A stretch of 64,000 nt of DNA from Paenibacillus sp. BK033 (GCF_004345425.1 NZ_SLVP01000006.1:240143-304142), one strand, 5' to 3'; shown: positions 43,808 to 53,516, counted from the stretch's first letter. Program-made: numbers and translations. Notes: generated by a model not told the origin, from the sequence alone.

Positions 43808-44125
43808 ATGAGCGTTAGAAAAATAGACGGGCAGTCGTTTCATGAGGCTGTTCGCGCAAGCGGAGCGACGTTGGTGGAGTTCGGGGCAGCATGGTGCCCC
43901 CCGTGCAAGGTGCTGCTGCCGATCCTGGATGAGCTTCAGCAGGAGGAAGGGGAGCGCGTCTCCATCCTTCAAGTGGACTGTGACGAATCGCCGGAAATTG
44001 CTTCCGAGTTTGGCGTGATGTCGATGCCAACCGTCATCGTTTTCCATAACGGCGAGCCGGTCGATAAATATATCGGGCTCCGTCCGAAGGACGTCTACCA
44101 GCAGGCAATTGCCCGGTATGCCTAA
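43808..44125 (+). CDS. Thioredoxin with WCPPC active site
   Basis: This 105-aa cytoplasmic thioredoxin reduces protein disulfides. The active site is AAWCPPCKVLLPILDEL; the canonical thioredoxin has WCGPC, so the dipeptide is altered to Pro-Pro, which should shift redox potential. The cis-Pro loop MSMPTVIVFHNG is present. The ATG at 43808 has 7-base spacing from GGAGG; the ATG at 43802 is just 1 base after it. It is coupled to the MerR gene. A terminator follows. Confidence 0.93.
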   Translation: MSVRKIDGQSFHEAVRASGATLVEFGAAWCPPCKVLLPILDELQQEEGERVSILQVDCDESPEIASEFGVMSMPTVIVFHNGEPVDKYIGLRPKDVYQQAIARYA

Positions 44126-44131
44126 GGCTTG

Positions 44132-44166
44132 AAAAAAGCCGGTCACTTAGTTGACCGGCTTTTTTA
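44132..44166 (+). terminator. Terminator of the MerR-thioredoxin operon
   Basis: Stem AAAAAGCCGGTCA / TGACCGGCTTTTT with a 6-base loop and T-run. Confidence 0.92.
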
Positions 44167-44242
44167 ATTGCAAGGCAGGAAATGGAAGGTCCTAACGAGA
44201 AGATCAAACAAGCTTGCTATCTTCCGATTGGAGGTTATACGA

Positions 44243-44764
44243 ATGGAGTTGCAATCTTACATAAAGGATTTGTTCCAAGCGGCTCAAAGCGGCGACGCAA
44301 CCAAAGCGAAAGAACTCGTCGAAGCGCATCCGCAGCTGGCCAATGCCGAGAATGAGGACGGCCTTACGCCGCTTGGTTATGCCGCGCATTTTGGCAGCGC
44401 GGAGGTTGTGCGGGTATTGCTGGAGCTAGGCGCGGACGTCAATGCCGTCTCCCATTCCCGCATTTCGTTTATCCCTTCCAATACGGCCCTGCATGCGGCG
44501 ATTGCCGGGGAACGGAGCCTGGAAGTCATTAAGCTGCTCCTCGCGAAAGGCGCAGACACCACGATCCTGGACAGCAACGGCCATACCTGCCTGCACTCCG
44601 CGGCTTTCCATGACGACAATCTGGAGATGATCCGCCTGTTAATGGAGCATGGTGCGGATGCGAATGCTTCAGCGGATGGCGGGGATACGCCATTGTCGCT
44701 TGCGGTTCAGCAGGGGCACGAGAACGTGGCAAGCCTTCTTCGGAAGTATGGCGCTTCAGCGTAG
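44243..44764 (+). CDS. Ankyrin repeat protein
   Basis: This 173-aa cytoplasmic protein is built almost wholly of four to five ankyrin repeats: DGLTPLGYAAHFGSAEVVRV, NTALHAAIAGERSLEVIKLL, NGHTCLHSAAFHDDNLEMIR and GGDTPLSLAVQQGHENVASL, each followed by LLELGAD-type loops. There is no catalytic domain, so it most likely mediates protein binding. The ATG at 44243 follows GGAGG by 8 bases. Alone between two terminators; partner unknown. Confidence 0.92.
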   Translation: MELQSYIKDLFQAAQSGDATKAKELVEAHPQLANAENEDGLTPLGYAAHFGSAEVVRVLLELGADVNAVSHSRISFIPSNTALHAAIAGERSLEVIKLLLAKGADTTILDSNGHTCLHSAAFHDDNLEMIRLLMEHGADANASADGGDTPLSLAVQQGHENVASLLRKYGASA

Positions 44765-44835
44765 CTGTTAAGTGCACTTTCGCAGCTAAATGAGCGCTAC
44801 CTTGCAATGCAGCACCGGGCAGCCCGCCTGACCTT

Positions 44836-44876
44836 AAAAAGCAGCCCCCCGGCATTCGCCGAGGGACTGCTTTTCG
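44836..44876 (-). terminator. Terminator of the LplA-like gene
   Basis: On the minus strand, arms AAAGCAGTCCCTCGGCG and CCGGGGGGCTGCTTT form a stem with one or two mismatches, followed by TTAAGG after a T-run. Confidence 0.8.
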
Positions 44877-44877
44877 C

Positions 44878-46440
44878 TTATTTCAAGCCTTTTTGCGCAA
44901 GGAAGGCATCCCACTGCTTCTGCACTTCCGCGTCTACCTTCTCTGCGCCGGAAGCCTTCAGCTTCGAGATATATTCCGGCAGCACTTTGTTTGGATCAAC
45001 GGCGCCGGTCTCCAGCGCGGTTTCGTATTCGTTTTTCACCGCGTTGATGTTGGCAACCTCCGCTTTGAAATTCTCCTCATTCACCGTGAAGCCGCTGCTC
45101 GCCAGAACGACGGCGTTGTCGTTCAGCTCGATCGTCTTCTGCCATGTATCGGCCGCCATACCCGGCTTCAGGTAAGCATTAAACTGGTTGCCGAATACCC
45201 AGTCGCCGTTAGGCGCATAACCGGAGCCTTCGATTGGCTCGATATACTGGTCGTCGACCTTTTTGTAATGCTTGCCTTCAATTCCGTTGCAAATGAGGTT
45301 ATACAGGTATTTATCCGTATTCAGCAAGTTGATGAGCATAAGGGCGCGTTCCGGGTTTTTCGAGTTTTTGTTGATGACGTGCATCGCGCTTGCGATCCCC
45401 GTGAAATAGCTGTCGGAGATCGGAACATAGACGACATCGTTGCCGCCGTTGATCGCTTTCTCGCCAATCTCGCCACCCGGCTTCGAAGTGAACTCGATTG
45501 ATACCGCAACGTTGCCTTTCGCCTTCAGATCGTTAATGTTCTGGAGGACGGGGGCATCCTGGTTGATATAGCCCTTCTCGTACCATTCATGCAGCTTTTG
45601 GAAGTAAGGAAGACGGTCATTGGCCGTATTCAGGAACGTCGACAGCGTGTAAGCAGGATCATCTTTTTTATAGTAAACAGGGGAACCATCCGTGCCCGCA
45701 ACCGTTGGGTCGATATACATGCCTCTGGAGTTCTGCGCCAGACCAAGCGGCACGACGTCAGGCTCGTTTTCTTTCAAGGCTTGCAGGAACGGCTCGATAT
45801 CGCTGTAGGTATGGATGCTGGAGACGTCAAGGTTGTATTTGTCGATAAAACGTTTCTGGATAATCAAGCTCTTCTGCTTCGCCGCCACCTGATAGATCGG
45901 GAAGCCGTAAACCTTGCCGTCGGCGGCAAGCATATCGGGCCAGAATTTATCCGGGATATTCGCGCGTGCTTCGGGAGCATATTTGGCAATCATCTCGTCC
46001 GTAATCTCATGATAAGCGCCGCGGTCGATATAAGGCTGATAGTTGCCGAGCCAGCCCTTGGAGCTCCAGGCAATGTCGAAATTCTCGTTCGCCGCGAGCA
46101 TCGCGTTCAGCTTAGGCTCGTATTCGTCGAAGGTGAGCGGCTTCAGGTCGACGGTGGCGTTGATCTTTTCCTTCAGGTATTTGTTGATCTCGTCGTTTAC
46201 AAGCTTTTGGTCCGGGCCGGGGTCGGCAGCAACCGGGTAAAGGAAGGTAAGCTTAACCGGGTCCAGAGCCGGCTCCGTCGACTCGGATGGCGTATCGCTG
46301 GCCGCGGTTGAAGGCTCCGCCGAAGGCGTTGGAGTTGCGTTATTATTGCCGTTATTGTTGCTGGAACAGGCCGCGAGAATGCCAAACAATAAGATGACGG
46401 ACAGCAGCGTTGCGAACAATCTTTTTTTGTTGTTGTTCAC
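44878..46440 (-). CDS. Extracellular solute-binding lipoprotein (LplA-like, oligosaccharide ABC importer)
   Basis: This 520-aa binding protein of a CUT1-type carbohydrate importer has lipobox ILAAC (lipidated Cys25), a low-complexity Asn/Thr/Pro/Ser linker (about 27-55) and then the family 1 binding fold (KLTFLYPVAADPGPDQKLVN, NFDIAWSSKGWLGNYQPYID). Length and pattern match LplA/YtcQ proteins of Paenibacillus that take up oligosaccharides from plant polymers. It is third in the order permease-permease-binding protein, 130 bases after the second permease gene. GGAGGG precedes the ATG. The ATPase (MsmX-type) is encoded elsewhere. Confidence 0.9.
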   Translation of the reverse strand: MNNNKKRLFATLLSVILLFGILAACSSNNNGNNNATPTPSAEPSTAASDTPSESTEPALDPVKLTFLYPVAADPGPDQKLVNDEINKYLKEKINATVDLKPLTFDEYEPKLNAMLAANENFDIAWSSKGWLGNYQPYIDRGAYHEITDEMIAKYAPEARANIPDKFWPDMLAADGKVYGFPIYQVAAKQKSLIIQKRFIDKYNLDVSSIHTYSDIEPFLQALKENEPDVVPLGLAQNSRGMYIDPTVAGTDGSPVYYKKDDPAYTLSTFLNTANDRLPYFQKLHEWYEKGYINQDAPVLQNINDLKAKGNVAVSIEFTSKPGGEIGEKAINGGNDVVYVPISDSYFTGIASAMHVINKNSKNPERALMLINLLNTDKYLYNLICNGIEGKHYKKVDDQYIEPIEGSGYAPNGDWVFGNQFNAYLKPGMAADTWQKTIELNDNAVVLASSGFTVNEENFKAEVANINAVKNEYETALETGAVDPNKVLPEYISKLKASGAEKVDAEVQKQWDAFLAQKGLK

Positions 46441-46572
46441 CGAAAACCCTCCAATTATCGTTCCTGTTTTAGTATTACTACACTTCGTGAAGCAGACCTG
46501 CTAAGCCGCGCAAAAGAGTGCGGATCACCTCCCAAAAAGAATAAGCAGGCTATAGCTTAACAATCTCCGCGC

Positions 46573-47451
46573 TTAACCCTTCAAAGAACCAACCGTTAGC
46601 CCTTTGACGAAATACTTCTGGAAAAAGGGGAAGATCACCAGCATCGGTCCGCTGGCCACGATCGCCATTGCCATCCGTACGGTTAATGTCGGGAACTGCG
46701 CGAATTTCAGCTTATCCGCCACCTCGGCCATCGGCGAGTTCGCCAGGAACTCCGCTTGCGACAAGATCCGGACGAGCAGCAGCTGGAGCGGGACGTATTT
46801 GTCGTTGTCAATGAAGAGCAAGGCGTTGAACCATTCATTCCAGTATCCGAAAGCGATGAACAAGCCTAGAGTTGCGAGCGCCGGCGTGGAGAGCGGCAGG
46901 ATGATGGTGAAGAAGATCCGGTATTCTTTTGCCCCGTCCACCTTGGCGGATTCGATGATTTCCCTCGAGATTTTATCGAGGAAGCCCTTCATAATCATGA
47001 TGTTGAACGGGCTCATTACGGCGGGAATGATCAGGGCGGCCAGCGTGTTTTTCAGATGCAAATATTGCGTCATCAGGATGTAGAACGGAATCAAGCCGCC
47101 GTTGAACAGCATCGTGAAGAAGACGTAGAACGTAAGCGGACGCTGATAGCGGAAGTCGCTGCGCGAGATCGGATACGCCATTAAGGCGGTCATGAAGAGC
47201 GACAGCACGGTGCCGATGACGGTAATCGCAATCGTAACGCCATAGCCTCGGATCAGAGGCTCCGGCTTCTCGAACACAATCCGGTAAGCCTCAAGGCTCC
47301 ATTCCTTGGGCAGGAATTGATAGCCGAACTGGTGCAGGCTGTTCTCCGAGCTGAACGAGATCGCGATAACGAGCACGAAAGGCATGGCGATAAGCAGACA
47401 AACAATCAGGAAATACAGGTTAATGACGATATCGGCGAATTTGATTTTCAT
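46573..47451 (-). CDS. Carbohydrate ABC transporter permease, LplC/YtcP-like
   Basis: This 292-aa inner-membrane subunit has six helices and the EAA loop ESAKVDGAKEYRIFFTIILP that docks to the shared ATPase. The N-terminus FADIVINLYFLIVCLLIAMP and end FFQKYFVKGLTVGSLKG are typical. It is the second gene of the importer operon, 20 bases after the first permease. GAGGCC precedes the ATG. Confidence 0.93.
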   Translation of the reverse strand: MKIKFADIVINLYFLIVCLLIAMPFVLVIAISFSSENSLHQFGYQFLPKEWSLEAYRIVFEKPEPLIRGYGVTIAITVIGTVLSLFMTALMAYPISRSDFRYQRPLTFYVFFTMLFNGGLIPFYILMTQYLHLKNTLAALIIPAVMSPFNIMIMKGFLDKISREIIESAKVDGAKEYRIFFTIILPLSTPALATLGLFIAFGYWNEWFNALLFIDNDKYVPLQLLLVRILSQAEFLANSPMAEVADKLKFAQFPTLTVRMAMAIVASGPMLVIFPFFQKYFVKGLTVGSLKG

Positions 47452-47471
47452 GGGCAGACAGGCCTCCTCGG

Positions 47472-48470
47472 TCAGAAAAGCGCATTGTCTTTGTCAATGC
47501 GGCGGACGATCAGGTTAGCGGTTACGACGGTCACAAGCCCAACGACGGATTGCAGGAAGCCGACTGCAGCCGCGGAGTTGATATCCCCAAGCTTCGTCAA
47601 GGCGCGGTAGACGTAGGTATCGATAATGTCCGTGGTAGGGAAATTAGGCCCGACGTTATTCGGAACAAAGTAATGCAGTCCGAAATCTCCTCTGAAAATA
47701 TTGCCGAGACCTAAAATAAACAAAATGATAACGAGCGGCTTCAGAAGCGGCAGCGTAATCCGGGTCATTATCTGCACGCGGGAAGCTCCATCCAGCCGGG
47801 CGGCTTCATAATAATCGGTGCTGATTCCCGTAATGCCGGCGAAGTAGACGAGCGTCGAGAAGCCGACTCCCTTCCAAAGGGCGACAAGCGGAAGGATAAA
47901 GATCCAAGGCGTTGTCTCGAGGTACCAGTTATGGCCCTTCATGCCGAAGAATTCAAGGATCGTGTTCAGATACCCGTTCTGGAAGTCGAGAAAGGCGTTG
48001 CCGATATAGCCGACCAGCACCATGGAAATGAAATAAGGAAGGAACAAGGTCGTCTGGTACACCTTGATCAGCTTGCTGGTCAGCTCGTTCAGAAGAAGGG
48101 CCATCAAGAGCGAGACCGCCATCGTGAGAAGGATGTACGTAAAGTTGTACAGCAGCGTATTGCGGATAATGCGGAAGGCATCCTGCGCTTTGAACAAAAA
48201 CTCGAAATTGTCGAAGCCGACCCATTTGCTGCCGAATATGCCTTGGTCATACCGGAAGTATTTGAAGGCCAGGATCAACCCGACCATAGGCAAATAGGCA
48301 ATGACCAACTTGAATAAGACGCCTGGGAGGGCAAGCAGGATCAGCTCGCGGTTACGCCGGATATGCCAGAGCTCTTTGGCAAGCCAGCTTTTGCGTTTAA
48401 CGGGCGCGGGGGCTGCCGGCTGCTCCTCCGTGCTTGGCAGACCGGCAGGCGGGATGTTAGGCAAGTGCAT
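47472..48470 (-). CDS. Carbohydrate ABC transporter permease, LplB/YteP-like
   Basis: This permease of about 332 aa has a Pro-rich cytoplasmic N-terminus, helices beginning LILLALPGVLFKLVIAYLPM and the EAA loop EAARLDGASRVQIMTRITLP. It forms a heterodimer with the LplC-like protein. The ATG at 48470 lies close to GGAGG (2 bases); a TTG at 48464 has normal spacing, and an ATG at 48503 lacks a site. It is the first gene of the operon after the terminator of the AraC-type gene. Confidence 0.92.
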   Translation of the reverse strand: MHLPNIPPAGLPSTEEQPAAPAPVKRKSWLAKELWHIRRNRELILLALPGVLFKLVIAYLPMVGLILAFKYFRYDQGIFGSKWVGFDNFEFLFKAQDAFRIIRNTLLYNFTYILLTMAVSLLMALLLNELTSKLIKVYQTTLFLPYFISMVLVGYIGNAFLDFQNGYLNTILEFFGMKGHNWYLETTPWIFILPLVALWKGVGFSTLVYFAGITGISTDYYEAARLDGASRVQIMTRITLPLLKPLVIILFILGLGNIFRGDFGLHYFVPNNVGPNFPTTDIIDTYVYRALTKLGDINSAAAVGFLQSVVGLVTVVTANLIVRRIDKDNALF

Positions 48471-48601
48471 CTCCTCCAATCTTTGATGAGTCCAGCATGC
48501 CATGACCCGAACAGGGGAGGATAGAGTTCATTGTTTGAATAACTGTAAAAGCGGGCTGTACTTATTGCGAATTACTGTTTTATACCGCTTGCGGCATGAG
48601 A

Positions 48602-48638
48602 AAGCCGCCTGCTTCCTTGGAGGGAAGCAGGCGGCTTA
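48602..48638 (-). terminator. Terminator of the AraC sensor-regulator gene
   Basis: Stem AAGCCGCCTGCTTCC with complement GGAAGCAGGCGGCTT and a short loop, followed on the minus strand by TCTC; weak T-run but long GC-rich stem. Confidence 0.78.
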
Positions 48639-48642
48639 GCTT

Positions 48643-50970
48643 TCAAGAGATCGATTTTTTAATGCGGAATTCCTTCGGCGTCGTGCCGAACTTGCTTTTG
48701 AATAAGCGGAAAAAATAGCTCTGGTTGCCGTAACCGACCTTCTCCATAATCTCGGTAATGGTGCTGTCTTCCTTGAGCAGAAGCTCCTGCGCCCGGCGCA
48801 GGCGGACATCGTTGAGATACTCCGTAATCGTAATTCCGCAGCTGTCCTTGAACAGCTTGCCGACATAAGCGGAGCTTAATTTGACCGTTGAGGCGATGGA
48901 CTGCTGGCTCAAGTTGTAGTCGCTGTATTTTTGCCAGATCAATTCCTTCACGGTTTCGATAATCATCTCATTGCGTTCCATGCTGGAAGGCTTCGCTTCC
49001 TCGCATATCGCGGTGCAGAGGGACAGGAAGGCGAGGTGAAGCTCATCCAGCGTGTAGTAGTCCTGCGGCAGGAGCGGGATACGCTCGATGTCGACGGACA
49101 GCTGGGTAATGCGGTTGCTCGTAATCTCGGCTGCCGCGTTTTTGATCATCCAGGCCATATCGGCGATCGCCCTTCTCATATCCTCCAGCTGCAGCGCGGC
49201 CAGCAAGGCGAAAGCCCGTTCCAGCTCGCTGCCGGCTTCGGTCAGCTTCCCCTTCTTGATGGCCTCGGACAGCTTTTTCTCCACGTCGTCAGGCAGGGAT
49301 TTCTGCTTGTTCTCGAGATTCGTACGTATATCCTGCCATTCTATAATCGCTTTGTAGCCCATCAGAATACTGTACTGGCTAAGCTGATGGGATTGGTAAT
49401 AGCATGCGGACAGCTGGGTGAGCTGGGTAACGGCTTCGCCGATTCCGCAGGTGAGGGAAAGGTTGTAATAGCGCTCCAGAATCTGCTGGACATCGGCGAT
49501 CGCGGATTTGACGGATGCCGGATCCAGCGGTTCTTCCCTGCCGGACAGCAGGATGGCGAAATGATCCTCCTGCATATCGATCATCTCGCAGCGGAAAGTC
49601 CGCGACAGCGCTTCCTTCGCGATGTTCACAACCGCAAAGCTGTGCAGCTTCTTCATGGCCGACGATGTCCTCCGGTCGTACTCGTCGTACCGGTCGAACC
49701 GGAGCGTGCAGGCCATATACGGACCGCTTGGCGCAACCTGCAGCTCATGCTTCCTGATCAGCTGCCTCATATCCAGCTCCGAGAGGCTTCGGTTATCGGT
49801 CAAAAACTTGCGGATATAATATTTGCGCACGATCTGCTCCGAGCTGATCTCCTGCAGCTGTCCGGAGAGCTGTTCATACAGATCGCCCATGGCATCCAAT
49901 TCGTTGCGTTTGCTTGAATCCGGGGCCATATGTCTCATATGCGGAAGAATCCGCTTCAGCATCGCTTCGATCGGACCGTACAGCTTGTAGCTCAGCCAGA
50001 CGGAGATTGCGATGGAAAGCAGAATAAAAGCGCCGGTCAGCGCGAAATTCCGGGTCCGCATATCCGAGACGGCCTTCATGATCTCCTTGTAAGGCTGAAT
50101 GTACAGGATCGTCCAGTCGCCGATGCCGTGCAGGTACGTGATCATCACCTTTTGCCCGCCGGAATTGCAGATAACGAAGCCGGAGTCCTTCGCCGTCCCG
50201 GTCCCCGCTTCGGGAGCCTCTATCAGCTTGCCGATACTTGTCTGGTCAAGAGGCAAAGTCTGCCCGGAGCGCCCGCTGTCGAACATTTGACCGTCGGAGG
50301 TCCGGATCAGAATCTCGCCGCTGCCCCCGCTGCTTACGCCGTTCAGCTTGCTTAGGCTGTCGAATACCCAATCCGGTTTAATGAACAATATAATGGCCGA
50401 CTGACTTGGGATAAACGGCCCATACGTATCCGTGACGATAAACGCAAAGGCATCAATCTTGTTGGAATGCTGGAAGCTGAACGGGATTAGCCGGGATGCT
50501 GGCAAAGCGCCTTCCGAGGAATGAAGCAGCCAGTCGAGGATGCTGCTTTTTGTCGTGCCGCCATCCACCAGAAAATCGCTGGAGGAGCCGTACAGCTCCC
50601 GGGTTGAAGCGTTATAGACAGCCATCGAATGCAGGAACGAGGAGCTTTCCAGCATGTTGTACATTTGCTGATAGCCGCGGATATAGTCCATTTTGGGCAG
50701 GTTGTTGCTGAACATGAGCGGAATCAAGGCGTTATCGCGGAACGCGAAGGTAGACAGGTGAACGATTATTTCGTTCATATAAGAGAGGTTGTATTGGGTC
50801 TGGGTCAGTACCTTGAGGTTCGCGTCCTCCTGGACCTGCTTGACGGACCGCTCCAGCAGGTACGTATTGGCCGCGGACAGGCCGGTAAGAATTAGGGCCA
50901 TAGTCAGCATGATGGAAAACAACACGCGCTTGAAGTATTTCTTCGAGGTAAAGTAGCCGTACGCTTTCAT
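48643..50970 (-). CDS. Membrane-bound AraC family regulator with extracellular sensor
   Basis: This 775-aa protein has TM1 at about 16-36, an extracellular sensor domain of about 250 residues, TM2 (ALTGAFILLSIAISVWLSY), a cytoplasmic linker with GGDEF-like/YesN-type middle domain, and a C-terminal AraC double HTH (YNLSQQSIASTVKLSSAYVG, KVGYGNQSYFFRLFKSKFG). This one-protein sensor-regulator class in Paenibacillus usually controls the neighbouring LplABC-type importer, here downstream on the same strand. The ATG at 50970 has a weak GGGCGGGA; longer upstream extension starts are unlikely. Confidence 0.9.
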   Translation of the reverse strand: MKAYGYFTSKKYFKRVLFSIMLTMALILTGLSAANTYLLERSVKQVQEDANLKVLTQTQYNLSYMNEIIVHLSTFAFRDNALIPLMFSNNLPKMDYIRGYQQMYNMLESSSFLHSMAVYNASTRELYGSSSDFLVDGGTTKSSILDWLLHSSEGALPASRLIPFSFQHSNKIDAFAFIVTDTYGPFIPSQSAIILFIKPDWVFDSLSKLNGVSSGGSGEILIRTSDGQMFDSGRSGQTLPLDQTSIGKLIEAPEAGTGTAKDSGFVICNSGGQKVMITYLHGIGDWTILYIQPYKEIMKAVSDMRTRNFALTGAFILLSIAISVWLSYKLYGPIEAMLKRILPHMRHMAPDSSKRNELDAMGDLYEQLSGQLQEISSEQIVRKYYIRKFLTDNRSLSELDMRQLIRKHELQVAPSGPYMACTLRFDRYDEYDRRTSSAMKKLHSFAVVNIAKEALSRTFRCEMIDMQEDHFAILLSGREEPLDPASVKSAIADVQQILERYYNLSLTCGIGEAVTQLTQLSACYYQSHQLSQYSILMGYKAIIEWQDIRTNLENKQKSLPDDVEKKLSEAIKKGKLTEAGSELERAFALLAALQLEDMRRAIADMAWMIKNAAAEITSNRITQLSVDIERIPLLPQDYYTLDELHLAFLSLCTAICEEAKPSSMERNEMIIETVKELIWQKYSDYNLSQQSIASTVKLSSAYVGKLFKDSCGITITEYLNDVRLRRAQELLLKEDSTITEIMEKVGYGNQSYFFRLFKSKFGTTPKEFRIKKSIS

Positions 50971-51177
50971 GAGTATCCCGCCCTTTATCCGGCATGTAGT
51001 CTCTATATGTATAGTTGTAAACGCTGCCATACCGTAGCGCAAGGGTTATTTTGGCCGGAATCACCTTAGAAAGCAGAGAACCGCATATGGTACGCTTTTT
51101 AGCATTTTGTGCAGTTTACAGTATAGCGGCAGCTATGGCAGTGTGAAGTCAAAGAACAGGCAAAAGGCGGTGGGAGG

Positions 51178-53253
51178 ATGCTTCGAATATATGTCAGCGC
51201 ACTGGGCAAGGAGCATGGGGACGGGACCAAGGAGAAGCCGTTCCGGTGTATTCGGGAGGCACAGACGGCCGTTCGTTCTAGGCTGAAAAAAGGGGCAGCC
51301 GGCGGAATAACCGTTATTGTGGGTGAAGGAACCTACATGCTTGATGAGCCTCTCGTTTTCGGAATCGGTGATGCGGGCGGGGAACGCTGCCCCGTTACAT
51401 ACCGGAATGCGGAGGGGCAAACAGCGGAGCTTATCGGCGGAAGGGTCCTGTCCGAATGGAAGGATGCAGGGAACGGAGTATGGACCACGGAGGTGCCGAA
51501 GGGGATGCGGTTTCATACGCTGTATGCCGATGGGGCCCGCATACCGAAAGCAAGAATGCCGGCATCCGGTTATTACCGCTCGCTTCCGCTGGAGGAAGAC
51601 GGACGAGCCGGCATTGGCTATAAGGAAGCGGACTTTCCGGAATTCCCGTATCATAGCAGCGGTGCGGAGGGCTTGCAGATTTATGTATGGCCGGGCGGCG
51701 GCGAAGCGAACTGGTTCGCGGAGACCATTCCGGTGGCCGGTATGAAAGAGGGCAAGATTTTGTTTAAGCGGCCTAGCTGCTGGGAGATCGGGGAAGGCTC
51801 CCGCTATTACTTGCAGGGCTCGCTCGCCTTTCTGCGAGAGCCGGGCCAGTTCCATCTGGATGAGGCGGCAGGCGTGCTGTATTACCGGCCGCGAAACGGA
51901 TCGCCGCTGCATGAGCGGGTGGTTGCCCCGGCTATCGGCCGGATTCTGCATATTCAAGGAGATCGCGATGCGGAGCGGGTGGCCGGGCTCACGTTCTCGG
52001 GACTGACGTTTGCCTGCACGGACTTTGCGGAGGATTTCCGAATGATGCGGGAAGAGCCGGGCATGGACAATGCGGAGCCGGATGAGAATCGGAACGGCAT
52101 TATCTACATGCGTAATGCCCACGGAATCGAGATTTCGGACTGCGTTATCCGGAACTCGGGTACATGCGGCGTCTATCTCGACCGCAGCGTTGAAGGCGTA
52201 CGGCTGCTTCGCAACCGAATCGAGCGGGTAGGACATACCGGCATTTATGCTTCCGGCTATGCGCCGGGAGAAGGGGCTTTTCGGAATTGCTTGGCCGCTT
52301 ACCGGAACAGAGAACATCTTATAGCTGACAATATCATCGCGGATGGCGGCGAGCTTGTCGGGCACGGCAGCGGAATTGTGCTTTATCAGAGCGGGGATAA
52401 CGAGATTGCCCATAACCGGATAACTAACATGCCTCGGTACGGGATATCGATGAAGGGGCTTCGCTTCCAGCGGATGCCGCAGGAGCTATGGGGAATGCAC
52501 GTAACTTGGGAAAATCATGCTTCGTTTCTGTTCACCCGCAATAATGTCATTCGTTATAATGACCTGTCCAATGTCATGACCGACAGTCAGGACGGCGGCC
52601 TTATCGAATCTTGGGGAATCGGCCGGGGGAACAAGATCCATGGCAACCGGCTTCATCATAGCGGCATCCATTTCTCCTTCGGATTCGGAATCTATCTGGA
52701 CGATGCTTCAAACGATGTGGAAGTGACCCATAATCTCATTGATCATTTGTACCGGACGGGAGAAGGCAAGCTGTGGATGGCGATTTTCTCGAAAGGGGTC
52801 GGCAACCGGATTACGAACAACTTAATCGCAAATAACGAATCGGAATGCGCATTTGGCACGCAGGAAATGGCAGGCGAGAAAAATAGGGATATTGTTATCC
52901 GGTCAAATATTGTATCGAATTCCGGTTACATGTATGCGCACGTGAATTGGAGCGATGAGCGGCTGTACTCGGCCGACTGCAATTTATACTGGAGAGGCGG
53001 CGAGCCTCCGTTTGTGACAAGCGAGGAGCTGCCGTATCCCGCGGTTGGCGTAAGCAAGGTCTGGGGCAAGCTGTATGCCTGGGAAGCCTGGCGCTCGCTT
53101 GCGGACGGGAAGTTTGACGCGCAGACGATTAACGCACCTGCGGAATTTGTAGACGAAGCAGCGGGCGATTACCGCTTGCTTCCGACATCCCCGGCCTACA
53201 GGCTGGGCTGGCGGGATATCGATTTCTCGAAGATTGGTCCAAGATTGGAATGA
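51178..53253 (+). CDS. Right-handed parallel beta-helix protein, predicted cytoplasmic
   Basis: This 691-aa protein begins IYVSALGKEHGDGTKEKPFR, the typical opening of pectate-lyase-like beta-helix enzymes, and carries PbH1-type repeats in the middle (GIEISDCVIRNSGTCGVYLD, GVRLLRNRIERVGHTGIYAS, GNEIAHNRITNMPRYGISM-like). No signal peptide is present, so it would act inside the cell on imported oligosaccharides. It is divergent from the AraC sensor gene and near the LplABC-type importer. GGGAGG directly touches the ATG. Enzyme activity (lyase or hydrolase) is undetermined. Confidence 0.85.
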   Translation: MLRIYVSALGKEHGDGTKEKPFRCIREAQTAVRSRLKKGAAGGITVIVGEGTYMLDEPLVFGIGDAGGERCPVTYRNAEGQTAELIGGRVLSEWKDAGNGVWTTEVPKGMRFHTLYADGARIPKARMPASGYYRSLPLEEDGRAGIGYKEADFPEFPYHSSGAEGLQIYVWPGGGEANWFAETIPVAGMKEGKILFKRPSCWEIGEGSRYYLQGSLAFLREPGQFHLDEAAGVLYYRPRNGSPLHERVVAPAIGRILHIQGDRDAERVAGLTFSGLTFACTDFAEDFRMMREEPGMDNAEPDENRNGIIYMRNAHGIEISDCVIRNSGTCGVYLDRSVEGVRLLRNRIERVGHTGIYASGYAPGEGAFRNCLAAYRNREHLIADNIIADGGELVGHGSGIVLYQSGDNEIAHNRITNMPRYGISMKGLRFQRMPQELWGMHVTWENHASFLFTRNNVIRYNDLSNVMTDSQDGGLIESWGIGRGNKIHGNRLHHSGIHFSFGFGIYLDDASNDVEVTHNLIDHLYRTGEGKLWMAIFSKGVGNRITNNLIANNESECAFGTQEMAGEKNRDIVIRSNIVSNSGYMYAHVNWSDERLYSADCNLYWRGGEPPFVTSEELPYPAVGVSKVWGKLYAWEAWRSLADGKFDAQTINAPAEFVDEAAGDYRLLPTSPAYRLGWRDIDFSKIGPRLE

Positions 53254-53448
53254 AAGGAAGGGCAGTGATTCAAACGAAGGAATTCGTATTAAACGTTTCA
53301 CGAAACGGCATGGAGCCTATGCCCTCCGATACTGAACGACCAGCGGTTCGCTGCTAACTTAGATTTGCCCAAATGCCCATGCAGTATGTCCGATGGCGCT
53401 GAGCAGGTTAAAAAAATGCCCTGGCGGAAAATCAAGTCGATTCAATAA
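53254..53448. other. Intergenic sequence after the beta-helix gene
   Basis: No gene is convincing. A 31-codon frame from GTG 53264 has GGAAGGG upstream but no recognisable product, so it is not annotated. A small GGCAT / ATGCC hairpin is present. Confidence 0.4.
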
Positions 53449-53476
53449 AAGCGCGGCCCCTTGAAGGGCCGCGCTT
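53449..53476. terminator. Terminator between the beta-helix and WrbA-like genes
   Basis: Stem AAGCGCGGCCC with complement GGGCCGCGCTT; the better T-run (TTTTATT) is on the minus strand and serves the WrbA-like gene. Confidence 0.85.
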
Positions 53477-53516
53477 GTCATAAGACCAGTTCTAATGCTT
53501 GTTATGAGCGCTTACC

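Noticed and set aside
53264..53359. 31-codon frame with GGAAGGG upstream
   Set aside because: Too short, no similarity seen, and located directly after a gene end; could be chance.
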